In this document: piece by piece, positions 22,733 through 29,263 of the stretch
How the letters are laid out: each line of letters opens with the position of its first letter
How positions within the stretch are numbered: the first letter of the stretch is position 1
IMG/VR virus record: IMGVR_UViG_3300036781_000123
Coordinates: 1-33,843 of that record
From: a virus
DNA length: 33,843 nt
Strand: one strand, 5' to 3'
Made by a program: the position numbers and the translations under genes
The notes under the pieces: model-generated
What the model saw: the letters and a program-made list of their open reading frames with translations, nothing else
The model's database searches: none
Told to the model about the DNA's origin: nothing

Positions 22733-22999
22733 TTATTTGGGGAACTTGATGTCGATCTTTTTGACTTCAACCTTGTTACCCCAAGATTTAAGGGCAGCAG
22801 CAACATGATATGCACCGATTACACCGATGCCGCCGCCGCGCTTATAACGGATCACCTGTTGTTTTGATAAACCGCTGGCACGAATAAAATCAGCCCACGT
22901 CACACGAACACCCGTCTTTTTGGTGTGGCGTTTTATGGCTTTGCTGATAATCTCTGTGACCTGTTTTCCGGTCATCTTATTGGGGTCGAGAACGATCAT
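22733..22999 (-). CDS. Cro/CI-like HTH regulator
   Basis: 88 residues. The central part (VRVTWADFIRASGLSKQQVI, residues 31-50, then RYKRGGGIG) is an HTH in which GLSKQQVIRYKRG is the turn and recognition helix. Basic N-terminus, short acid/basic C-terminus. It is the first gene of the minus-strand island and is divided from the plus-strand gene at 23101 by 101 bases containing dyads and a consensus -35 (TTGACA). This is the arrangement of a regulatory switch, although no integrase is present in the window. Confidence 0.72.
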   Translation of the reverse strand: MIVLDPNKMTGKQVTEIISKAIKRHTKKTGVRVTWADFIRASGLSKQQVIRYKRGGGIGVIGAYHVAAALKSWGNKVEVKKIDIKFPK

Positions 23000-23100
23000 T
23001 TTTAATTCCTGTTTTTTGTGTAAAATAGTTGTTGACCTTTACAGTAAACCCATGTTACCTGTCAATCACTGAATAAAACATTCCATCCACGGAGTACGAA
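23000..23100. promoter_or_regulatory. Divergent promoter/operator region of the replication island
   Basis: On the minus strand TTGACA (23065-23060) is a perfect -35; the best -10 is TGTAAA (23043-23038, spacer 16, 4 of 6). On the plus strand TTGACC (23032-23037) has only a poor -10 (TTACCT, 23055-23060). TTTACAGTAAA (23038-23048) is a perfect 11-base dyad lying on the leftward -10, and TTGAC/GTCAA form the outer ends of a 34-base imperfect inverted repeat. Binding by the HTH product next door would block the leftward promoter. The right end holds a TTCCATCCA leader. Confidence 0.5.
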
Positions 23101-23526
23101 ATGAAAAAGAAAGTCCGCCTTCCATCGAAACCATCAGCTCTTATTCTTCTCGCCTTGAAAGACCTCGCGTCGGTCGAGCGTTTGAAAAATAAGTACCGCG
23201 TCAATATGAAACAGTGGCTTGCTCAAAAGGGCGGCAAGTGCAACGTGTGCTTGGCTGGCGCTGTCATGGCGCGCAGTTTAAATTTGAAACCAAAAAATGA
23301 TCGCGGTACTTTTTATGATATGACGCCCAGCCAGCAGAATAAAATGTTTGCCCTTAATTCATTCCGTGTGGGCTGCATTCATGATGGTCTGAGAGAGATG
23401 GGGATCGATGCTCCGTATGGCCTCAATAGTCTACACCGTACGTTCCCAGAATATAAGCGCGGTCGCCACGAGTTCCAAGATGCGATGCTCGAAATGGTTT
23501 CCGTTCTCAAATCATTCGGCCTCTAA
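23101..23526 (+). CDS. Conserved phage protein of unknown function (KCxVCLAGA type)
   Basis: 141 residues starting MKKKVRLPSKPSALILLALK with GGAG 8 bases before ATG 23101. Motif KCNVCLAGAVMARSLNL near residues 45-60 and a C-terminal helix (RHEFQDAMLEMVSVLKSFG) recur in phage proteins described only as hypothetical. The Cys-rich block may bind metal. It opens the recombination block, downstream of the divergent regulatory region. Confidence 0.68.
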   Translation: MKKKVRLPSKPSALILLALKDLASVERLKNKYRVNMKQWLAQKGGKCNVCLAGAVMARSLNLKPKNDRGTFYDMTPSQQNKMFALNSFRVGCIHDGLREMGIDAPYGLNSLHRTFPEYKRGRHEFQDAMLEMVSVLKSFGL

Positions 23527-23555
23527 TTATCATCCATCCAAAGAAAGCCCACGCA

Positions 23556-24509
23556 ATGATCGACCATCAAGCTCTGTTTTTTAAGCCCGGACTTTCTGGC
23601 ACAAGCATCAACGAATTTATCAATGATGGTGCTTCGCACTTCTGGCGTCATTCGACATTCAATCCGAACCGTGTCAAGAAAGACCGAACACCGGCCATGA
23701 TATTCGGCGGCTTGGCACATTGCCTCGCGCTGACACCAGAAAATTATGAAACTGAATATGCTGTGATGCCAGTGAAGGGAAAAGATGATCTCGATACCGT
23801 TGAACAATTAAAGGCGTTCATCAACGCACACAAAGCACCAGATCAATCTATCCCAGCCAGCGCGAAGAAAGCGCAGCTTATAGAAACTATTCATCTTAAC
23901 TGGCCCAATGCTGTTATCTGGCAGGATCGTCTTGACCTGTTTGAAGCCCAACTCGGAAAGCGCAGCCCCATCAGTGTTGATGATTGGTCGCAAGCCAAGT
24001 CAATGCAGGATCAGTTATTCGCTAATCGTGCGTTCCGTAACCTTGTTGGCAACGGTATGAGTGAAACACCGTTCTGCTGGTGGCCCGAAGCCACAGAAGA
24101 AAATATAAATAATGGCCTGATGATGAAGTGCAAGCCTGACTATGCACGCAATGGCCTTGTGGTTGAATATAAGACGACGGTTTCAGCGCAAGAAAAATCG
24201 TTCAGCCGCGATATGGGCAACATGGGCTATCATCGCCAGCTTGCAATTCAGACAGAAGCTGTACATCGTATGACTAATGAAATGCCGCGCGGTCAGATCA
24301 TCATCGCGCAGGATAAAGAATACCACGATGACATCGCCATTTATGCGCTTGATCCAATGCACCTTGCAATCGGACAGCGCGAAGTGGCAGCAGCATACGA
24401 GGCAATCAAGGGCCGTCTTGTGTCCGGTAACTGGAAATCTTTCAGTGAAGACATCAAACCGATTGGCTTGCCGCGTTACTACAACGAACTAACATCAGAA
24501 ATTAAATAG
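23556..24509 (+). CDS. RecE-like exonuclease (exodeoxyribonuclease VIII C-terminal type)
   Basis: 317 residues. PDDEXK nuclease of the RecE family: MIFGGLAHCLALTPENYETE (His55), KCKPDY (Asp195), VVEYKTT (Glu204, Lys206) and the following GYHRQLAIQTEA (Tyr225, Gln228). The first 45 residues (FKPGLSGTSINEFINDG) are the usual N-terminus of this group, matching YFAxPGLSxSxL. It degrades one strand of DNA ends to give 3' tails for RecT, which is the next gene but 11 bases away. A CATCCATCCA leader lies 25 bases before the start, but no strong ribosome site. Confidence 0.88.
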   Translation: MIDHQALFFKPGLSGTSINEFINDGASHFWRHSTFNPNRVKKDRTPAMIFGGLAHCLALTPENYETEYAVMPVKGKDDLDTVEQLKAFINAHKAPDQSIPASAKKAQLIETIHLNWPNAVIWQDRLDLFEAQLGKRSPISVDDWSQAKSMQDQLFANRAFRNLVGNGMSETPFCWWPEATEENINNGLMMKCKPDYARNGLVVEYKTTVSAQEKSFSRDMGNMGYHRQLAIQTEAVHRMTNEMPRGQIIIAQDKEYHDDIAIYALDPMHLAIGQREVAAAYEAIKGRLVSGNWKSFSEDIKPIGLPRYYNELTSEIK

Positions 24510-24520
24510 GAGCTTACCAA

Positions 24521-25438
24521 ATGACAGACACATCACTCATCACTACCGCTAACGGCACACGCCCAACGCCCGTCCTTCCGACCGATTTGCCGAGCGCATA
24601 TCAGCTTGCGAAATATATAGCAGCTTCTGGCCTTGCGCCACGCGACATTAAAACGGCAGAGGCAATTTTCACTGCGATACAGCTCGGCGCAGAAGTAGGA
24701 CTTACCCCAATGGCGTCATTGCAGAACATCGCTGTGGTCAATGGACGCCCGACGATCTGGGGGGACGCGCAGCTTGGCCTTGTTCGCGCCAGTGGGTTGC
24801 TTATCAAGTTCAGCGAAACATACGAAGGCACCTATGGCGAAGACGGCTTTAAAGCTGTGTGCAAAGCAGGGCGCATCAACGAAGATGAAATCACCATCAA
24901 CGAATTTTCGATTGCCGATGCAAAGCAGGCCGGTTTGTGGGGTAAGGACGGCCCGTGGAAAACCAACCCGAAGCGCATGTTGAAGATGCGAGCGCGCGCC
25001 TTCACGCTGCGCGATAAGTTCACAGACATCTTGAAGGGTCTATATGCAACCGAAGAATTGCAAGGCGTCAAGATGGTTGAAGATCAAAACGCATCTGTCG
25101 CCGCGCTCAATGCCGAATTCAATCCACCATCTCAACCGGTGAAGGCGCAACAGGAAGTGATCGAACCGAAGGTTGTTAAGGGCCGCGTTGCCAAAACGAC
25201 GGTGCAGCCGGAAGACCCGGCTGTTGTCGCCAAGCGCGAAGCACAAAAGGAAGTCGAAAACCTTTACGACGCATTAAAGTTACTGCCGGAAGCTGACCGC
25301 CCCGCGCAGTTCCTTGAAGTGGACGGCATGCTGTCCATTGACAAGGCGGGTCGCAACGACGTTGTGGATGGTATGTTTGCCGACATCGGCATCAAGCTTC
25401 CGCCGCGCGAAGAAAATCCATCCAACCAAGGAGCATAA
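24521..25438 (+). CDS. recT: RecT-family single-strand annealing protein
   Basis: 305 residues. The conserved block (FTAIQLGAEVGLTPMASLQN, IAVVNGRPTIWGDAQLGLVR; residues 50-90) and KTNPKRMLKMRARAFTLRDK are characteristic of RecT. It anneals single strands made by the RecE-like nuclease, for phage recombination and probably concatemer formation. The C-terminal third is charged and low in conservation. Ribosome site GGAGCTTACCAA before ATG 24521. The next gene follows after 4 bases. Confidence 0.92.
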   Translation: MTDTSLITTANGTRPTPVLPTDLPSAYQLAKYIAASGLAPRDIKTAEAIFTAIQLGAEVGLTPMASLQNIAVVNGRPTIWGDAQLGLVRASGLLIKFSETYEGTYGEDGFKAVCKAGRINEDEITINEFSIADAKQAGLWGKDGPWKTNPKRMLKMRARAFTLRDKFTDILKGLYATEELQGVKMVEDQNASVAALNAEFNPPSQPVKAQQEVIEPKVVKGRVAKTTVQPEDPAVVAKREAQKEVENLYDALKLLPEADRPAQFLEVDGMLSIDKAGRNDVVDGMFADIGIKLPPREENPSNQGA

Positions 25439-25442
25439 TACC

Positions 25443-25883
25443 ATGATTAAAAACTACTCAACAGCAGTGATGCTTGTTAACAGCAATATCCGCGCCATGT
25501 ACACAGTATATGAACCACTGAAAGAAAACCCCGGTCAGAAACGCACCATGTTTAAGACGCTCGATCCTGATCTGAAAGTTGGTGATCTTGTGCTTGTGCC
25601 TAGCGGAACGCGCTTCGGTTTTAACGTCAATGAAATTATCGAGGCTGACGTTAAGGTTGATTATGAAAGTAGCAATCAAGTTTTGTGGATCGCAAGCAAG
25701 ATCGAACTTTCTGATTACAACAACAACATCGCTATGGAAGCGGAAATGACTGACGCACTGCGCGACAGCGAAGAACACCGCAAGCGTGAAGAAATCAAGG
25801 CCAGCATGTTTGCAGCTATGGACGCAGGCGTGTTGCAGGGCTTGAAGATCGCGCAGATCGCACCACCAGCTAAGAAAGAATAA
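25443..25883 (+). CDS. Hypothetical protein downstream of recT
   Basis: 146 residues (MIKNYSTAVMLVNSNIRAMY...) from ATG 25443, with AAGGAG 10 bases upstream within an AATCCATCCAACCAAGGAG leader. N-terminal beta barrel-like part (FKTLDPDLKVGDLVLVPSGT) and a C-terminal helical region (AEMTDALRDSEEHRKREEIK). The VGDLVLVP motif suggests a small nucleic-acid-binding barrel. Found with RecE/RecT here, so a recombination accessory is possible, but I do not recognise the family. Confidence 0.62.
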   Translation: MIKNYSTAVMLVNSNIRAMYTVYEPLKENPGQKRTMFKTLDPDLKVGDLVLVPSGTRFGFNVNEIIEADVKVDYESSNQVLWIASKIELSDYNNNIAMEAEMTDALRDSEEHRKREEIKASMFAAMDAGVLQGLKIAQIAPPAKKE

Positions 25884-25904
25884 TAAGAACGCTGCCATGA
25901 CCCC

Positions 25905-26009
25905 ATGACCAAGACCCTAGGGGAGTGGCCCGCGAGTGATGCATGCGCATCACTCGGTACGATCCCGAGCAAACCAAACTACGCTCTGTATCGCAACGAT
26001 TGGGGGTAG
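25905..26009 (+). CDS. Possible 34-residue protein in a structured leader
   Basis: ATG 25905 opens 34 codons (MTKTLGEWPASDACASLGTI then PSKPNYALYRNDWG) ending at TAG 26007. The composition looks protein-like, but there is no clear ribosome site and the same bases form strong hairpins. It could be a leader peptide, a small protein, or chance. Confidence 0.28.
   Translation: MTKTLGEWPASDACASLGTIPSKPNYALYRNDWG
25933..25969 (+). other. Two mutually exclusive hairpins
   Basis: CGAGTGATGC pairs with GCATCACTCG (25933-25956; 10 perfect bp, 4-base loop). CTCGG (25953-25957) can instead pair with CCGAG (25965-25969) around a 7-base TACGATC loop, using bases of the first stem. Such overlap is the basis of switch-like RNA. 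No known riboswitch consensus is recognised. Confidence 0.45.
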
Positions 26010-26058
26010 TCTCCAAGGGGTTAATGGTCGAAGGAGGCTACCTTTAATTGTTCTTTTT
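26005..26058 (+). terminator. Terminator-like hairpin upstream of the zinc-ribbon gene
   Basis: GGTAGTCTCC (26005-26014) pairs with GGAGGCTACC (26033-26042), ten pairs including one G-U, with an 18-base loop; T-rich sequence (TTTAATTGTTCTTTTTT) follows. The long loop and the interrupted T-run make it an imperfect terminator, perhaps partial. It stands between recT-associated genes and the next gene. Confidence 0.5.
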
Positions 26059-26069
26059 TAAGGTGTTCC

Positions 26070-26207
26070 ATGGCGAGTTGTCAAAAGTGCGGAAGACGCA
26101 TCAAGAGAAAACGGAAAAGCGAAGGCGTCAGATGTTGCCCAAGGCACGGGCCAATAGAAATGATAAAGCAACCAATTAACCAACAACCGAAGGAAGTCAC
26201 AATATGA
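26070..26207 (+). CDS. 45-residue zinc-ribbon protein
   Basis: ATG 26070, TGA 26207. MASCQKCGRRIKRKRKSEGV then RCCPRHGPIEMIKQ. Cys4, Cys7, Cys22, Cys23 and His26 form a CxxC...CCxxH metal site around a very basic stretch. AAGG lies 7 bases before the start, and its stop overlaps the next start (ATATGA). Likely nucleic-acid binding; no family name. It is shorter than usual ORF cut-offs and could be overlooked. Confidence 0.62.
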   Translation: MASCQKCGRRIKRKRKSEGVRCCPRHGPIEMIKQPINQQPKEVTI

Positions 26208-26494
26208 ATATGCCAGCAGCCCAAACAACTATCTCGCGTGGCGACGCGCTTGATGTACTGTCACAGATCAATCGCGGCGATCTCGTCGCCAAGATGGAAG
26301 ACGGCATGAAAGAATGCGCCGAGGCCAGTGTGCGCACGGGTAAGAAGTCGATGATCACCATCACGTTGACATTCGATCCTGACGACAAGACCGAAGCGAT
26401 GCGCATCATCCCAAAGGTCAAAACGAAATTGCCAGAAGAACAGGAAAAAGCGGCCTTGTTCTTTGTCTCGCCAGAGGGCGCGCTAGTGCATTGA
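26204..26494 (+). CDS. Hypothetical protein before the DUF2303 gene
   Basis: 96 residues (MNMPAAQTTISRGDALDVLS...). Helix followed by a beta sheet: DLVAKMEDGMKECAEASVRT, KSMITITLTFDPDDKTEAMR, then KTKLPEEQEKAALFFVSPEG. This is a small alpha/beta protein that in many phages sits directly upstream of DUF2303. The function is unknown. Start overlaps the zinc-ribbon stop; AAGGAAG precedes it. Confidence 0.7.
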   Translation: MNMPAAQTTISRGDALDVLSQINRGDLVAKMEDGMKECAEASVRTGKKSMITITLTFDPDDKTEAMRIIPKVKTKLPEEQEKAALFFVSPEGALVH

Positions 26495-26594
26495 TACCCG
26501 TCAGCATCGCATGTTCCCGGAAGAGGGGGACGACAGGCCGGTGTTTGATAACACCAGCGCAGGCCGTTAATTAAACCACAACCACGAGGATAAA

Positions 26595-27563
26595 ATGACA
26601 GAACCAACACAAGCCCCGGAAATGGGAAATAATCCACCAGCAGGACAGCCGCAGCAGACGCACGAATTCACTGAATTCAAAGTCACTGGCGACTTCCAAG
26701 AAATCGCTGCATACCTCTCGAATATTCGTACGCCGGGCATCTTTGATACCCGCATGCCATTCGTGATCTTGCCACAAAGCTTGAAGGTGCATGACATCGA
26801 ACAGCACATGCCAGTTCCGTCACGTACGCGCAAACGCCTGACGTTCACCGAAGCGCAAAGTTTTGTTGATTACTATAAGGCATTTGAAGTCGGAAACGAC
26901 CCGCGCCTGTTCGTTGCCAGCAAACCAGACGGCATGGAAATTCTTTGCGTGTTCGACTATGGTCGCGCCGGTGTAGCCCCTATTTCCACAACAGATGGTA
27001 ATGTTCCCGGTCAACCGGAGCGTCCTTTGTGGGGCGATCACGTCACAAAATTGGCAATGAAATATCATGAAGACTACGCCATGCTGAAAGCATCAGAAGC
27101 CAAGTGGATGAAGAACACAGATTTTGCTTTGTTCATTGAGCAGTACAGCTATTTGTTCATGGAGCCAGATGCAGCAAGCATGCTTGAACTGGCGCAGGAA
27201 TTGAAGGGTACGCGCACGGCTGCATGGCAAACCGGTAAGCGCCTATCAAATAGCCAGACAAGTCTGCAATACATCGAAACAATCGAAGCCAAGAGCGTTC
27301 GTGGCGAAGTAACTGTGCCTGAATATCTGACGCTGTTTGCGCCAATTTATGAAGGCTATCCACCACAAAAGTTGAAAGCTGCTTTTAGCTGGAACATCAA
27401 CCCAGACAACCATCGCGTTGAATTCTTGTTCCGCTTGCTGACAAGGCAGGCAGAACGTGAAGCAACTGATCTTGTGAAAACATCGGTTGCAGAACTTACG
27501 GGAAAACGCTTGTATGCTGTCGATGACTTTGACGGCATCAGCGTAATGACGCGCCAGTTCTAA
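26595..27563 (+). CDS. DUF2303 (YfdQ-like) protein
   Basis: 322 residues. Recognisable sections: PFVILPQSLKVHDIEQHMPV with PSRTRKRLTFTEAQSFVDYY; then FDYGRAGVAPISTTDGNVPG; WGDHVTKLAMKYHEDYAMLK; WMKNTDFALFIEQYSYLF. These are the DUF2303 landmarks of YfdQ-type proteins from phages and prophages. Function unknown; the gene is usually within or close to recombination modules, as here. GAGGA precedes ATG 26595. A perfect hairpin (27575-27606) follows its stop. Confidence 0.88.
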   Translation: MTEPTQAPEMGNNPPAGQPQQTHEFTEFKVTGDFQEIAAYLSNIRTPGIFDTRMPFVILPQSLKVHDIEQHMPVPSRTRKRLTFTEAQSFVDYYKAFEVGNDPRLFVASKPDGMEILCVFDYGRAGVAPISTTDGNVPGQPERPLWGDHVTKLAMKYHEDYAMLKASEAKWMKNTDFALFIEQYSYLFMEPDAASMLELAQELKGTRTAAWQTGKRLSNSQTSLQYIETIEAKSVRGEVTVPEYLTLFAPIYEGYPPQKLKAAFSWNINPDNHRVEFLFRLLTRQAEREATDLVKTSVAELTGKRLYAVDDFDGISVMTRQF

Positions 27564-27574
27564 ACAGTTACGGC

Positions 27575-27606
27575 CACCCGACGGTATTGTGGGATACCGT
27601 CGGGTG
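27575..27606 (+). terminator. Strong hairpin after the DUF2303 gene (no U-run)
   Basis: CACCCGACGGTAT pairs perfectly with ATACCGTCGGGTG (13 bp) around TGTGGG. It starts 12 bases past the stop codon. The following bases (TAATAAATTGG) are not a U-tract on either strand, so it may block exonucleases or mark an RNA-processing site and not end transcription. Confidence 0.55.
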
Positions 27607-27612
27607 TAATAA

Positions 27613-27705
27613 ATTGGTGGCGCAAGCCTGATGGGTGAGTGGGTAGAGTAAGACGTTGCTTCCACGCGTACAAAGCCGGAATAGGTTCCAATCCGGTAGC
27701 CAATA
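27613..27705 (+). ncRNA. tRNA-like structured RNA or tRNA remnant
   Basis: ATTGGT and GCCAAT can close an acceptor-like helix (6 pairs with one G-U). The 3' part, ATAGG-TTCCAAT-CCGGT, fits a T-arm with 4 of 5 pairs and a good T-loop. GGGTAGAG resembles a D-loop end, and CTTCCAC a Gly-type (TCC) anticodon loop, but its stem does not pair well and no CCA end follows. An alternative hairpin is GCCGGA/TCCGGT. The 93-base interval has no reading frame of interest. I regard it as a diverged tRNA or other small structured RNA. Confidence 0.35.
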
Positions 27706-27730
27706 CTTAATTATAACCAAGGAGAGTAAC

Positions 27731-28003
27731 ATGATTGAAGAAACAACAGTGGGCCAAGCCGCCCCGGACACTATGCCGCAAGAAGAACCAGAAGTTGATG
27801 CCGCATCACTGCACAATGAAAGCAAGGAAAAGTTGCTCAATACAGCCAACCTTATTGTTGTTGCATCCGCTGATGCCAATATCGTCGCTCATGCACTTCA
27901 ACCAGTGCATGCAGAAACGGCTCTTGGCGAGTTGTCGCATGTTCTAGAAAAGCTTAATGCATTTAAGGATCGCTTCGGTCATCCAGAAGTGCAAGCCGCC
28001 TAA
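27731..28003 (+). CDS. Hypothetical small helical protein
   Basis: 90 residues from ATG 27731 (MIEETTVGQAAPDTMPQEEP), preceded by AACCAAGGAGAG. Acidic, disordered first 25 residues, then helices (ESKEKLLNTANLIVVASADA, LGELSHVLEKLNAFKDRFG). No motif. The end lies 14 bases before the terminator/promoter hairpin at 28018. Confidence 0.62.
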   Translation: MIEETTVGQAAPDTMPQEEPEVDAASLHNESKEKLLNTANLIVVASADANIVAHALQPVHAETALGELSHVLEKLNAFKDRFGHPEVQAA

Positions 28004-28017
28004 GTCGCAGTGCAGAC

Positions 28018-28062
28018 ACCGGGCGGTGGTATAATGCGCAAGCGTTCCGCCCGGTTCCTTTT
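28018..28062 (+). terminator. Hairpin terminator carrying a promoter -10 in its loop
   Basis: ACCGGGCGG (28018-28026) pairs with CCGCCCGGT (28047-28055), followed by TCCTTTT. The 20-base loop contains TGGTATAAT (28027-28035), a perfect extended -10. So the element may stop upstream transcripts and start new ones for the gene at 28084. Confidence 0.55.
28027..28035 (+). promoter_or_regulatory. Candidate extended -10 promoter
   Basis: TG-G-TATAAT matches the extended -10 consensus exactly. No good -35 is present (GTGCAG-like at the expected place), as is common for extended -10 promoters. It would start transcription near 28042 and read the winged-helix gene at 28084. Confidence 0.45.
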
Positions 28063-28083
28063 CATCCATCCAAGGGGGTTACC

Positions 28084-28518
28084 ATGAAAAAGATCATAGT
28101 CCGAATTCTGTATAAAATTCTCGATAAGCTCACCGAGCCTGATGTAAAGAAATATCAGCCGTTAAAGCCTAAGCCTTTGCGTGAACGTCAACCACTTCCT
28201 CTCGAATATTCCCGCGCCGGTGGCAACATACGCGTCTGGAAATATTTGCAATCTCGCCGTGTTCATGTCGATGCCAAAGTAACAATGATGGAAGCCTATA
28301 TCGTGCTTGACGATCATGGCTGGATGTCAGTTTCTGATGCCTGCAACAAATTAAAAGTTCCAGCATCCAATGTGCACCCCATCCTTGGTCAGATGGCAAA
28401 AATGGGCTTCATTGAGCGCCATAAAACAAGGCCTATTACTTACGCACAACGCAGCTTCTACGTGTACCGCCGCCTGTCCGAGGTCGTTTCACCAACGCTT
28501 GATGCAGCAGGCCTGTAA
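28084..28518 (+). CDS. Winged-helix DNA-binding protein
   Basis: 144 residues. After a Pro/Lys-rich N-terminal region, residues about 65-115 (KVTMMEAYIVLDDHGWMSVS, DACNKLKVPASNVHPILGQM, AKMGFIERHK) form a MarR-like winged helix: helix, HTH with recognition helix ASNVHPILGQM, then wing. It is followed by FYVYRRL. Preceded by an AAGGGGG ribosome site within a CATCCATCCA leader and by the promoter-like element at 28027. It is therefore a candidate regulator of the genes downstream or of the late operons. Confidence 0.72.
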   Translation: MKKIIVRILYKILDKLTEPDVKKYQPLKPKPLRERQPLPLEYSRAGGNIRVWKYLQSRRVHVDAKVTMMEAYIVLDDHGWMSVSDACNKLKVPASNVHPILGQMAKMGFIERHKTRPITYAQRSFYVYRRLSEVVSPTLDAAGL

Positions 28519-28976
28519 TGGAAAAGCCTGAATTCATGGAAAAACTAAGGGCTGGTTACGAGGGTGACTGCCCGTGCTGCGGAAGATATTCCAAGGTATA
28601 TCACCGTACGCTACATACGACTGTCGCTGTGCAGTTAATCGTGATGTACCGCATCATTACATCACCGGGCAGACATACGTCGGAGTATATCGACGCCAAT
28701 GAAATACAGAAGCGCTTCAAGCGCGTCGTCGGCGATCTGTCAAAAGCAAAATACTGGGGGTTGATTGTCGCCAAAGACCATACGCCGGACGACAAAAGAT
28801 CATCGGGTTTTTGGCGCATGACAGAGCTGGGCATAGAGTTCGTTAAGGGGGGCGTGAAGATTAAGAAGTACGCGCATATTTATGACGATAAAGTACTGGA
28901 CGCAACGGGCGCTCTTGTTTCCATAGAAGATTGCTTGCAGAATAAATACAGTTATGCCGACTTAATGGGTTCGTGA
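28518..28976 (+). CDS. Conserved phage protein with CPCC zinc motif
   Basis: 152 residues (MEKPEFMEKLRAGYEGDCPC...). The N-terminal DCPCCGRYSKVYHRTLHTTV (Cys18, Cys20, Cys21) begins a conserved domain known from many phages as hypothetical; downstream helices (VAVQLIVMYRIITSPGRHTS, NEIQKRFKRVVGDLSKAKYW) and KRSSGFWRMTELGIEFVKG look like a winged-helix fold, with the W-R-x-T segment as the wing. The start shares a base with the previous stop (TAATG). Possibly another DNA-binding protein. Confidence 0.7.
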   Translation: MEKPEFMEKLRAGYEGDCPCCGRYSKVYHRTLHTTVAVQLIVMYRIITSPGRHTSEYIDANEIQKRFKRVVGDLSKAKYWGLIVAKDHTPDDKRSSGFWRMTELGIEFVKGGVKIKKYAHIYDDKVLDATGALVSIEDCLQNKYSYADLMGS

Positions 28977-29263
28977 TGCGCAAGGAAATAAGACAGCTCG
29001 TTACCGATATGGAAAGCAGGGGTTGGATACTAGTACGAGTATGCACAAACGGCCACATGAAATACAGATACAAGAATGGCGGCACGACAATAGTTGCATC
29101 AACACCGTCAGATCATCGTGGCATTAAGAATAAGTTATCCGAGATCAAACGCATCGAGAAAGGAATGCCGCATGCATACAAAGACGGAAAACCGTATGAC
29201 GGCAGAGCAGATCAAAATACACAACAGGTCAGTGGAAGGTGCGGCTTGGTCAGAAGCTATTAA
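28976..29263 (+). CDS. Orphan HicA-like protein
   Basis: 95 residues. Residues 1-62 (EIRQLVTDMESRGWILVRVC, TNGHMKYRYKNGGTTIVAST, PSDHRGIKNKLSEIKRI) have the HicA fold of a small double-stranded-RNA-binding domain, with His27 in the G-H position of the catalytic His of HicA toxins and the tPSD.R motif. HicA cuts mRNA when not bound by HicB; no HicB partner follows here. The C-terminal 30 residues, beyond the normal HicA length, overlap the next gene and may be accidental. Start from ATG 28976 (TGATG with the previous stop). Confidence 0.7.
   Translation: MRKEIRQLVTDMESRGWILVRVCTNGHMKYRYKNGGTTIVASTPSDHRGIKNKLSEIKRIEKGMPHAYKDGKPYDGRADQNTQQVSGRCGLVRSY

Noticed and set aside
25903-25990. Second tRNA from the CTCGG-TACGATC-CCGAG arm
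   Set aside because: T-arm-like hairpin is good, but no acceptor, D-arm or 7-base anticodon loop can be formed around it.
26511-26570. 19-codon frame (MFPEEGDDRP...) and GGTGTT-TGAT-AACACC hairpin between 26494 and 26595
   Set aside because: No ribosome site, very short, hairpin only 6 bp without a U-run.
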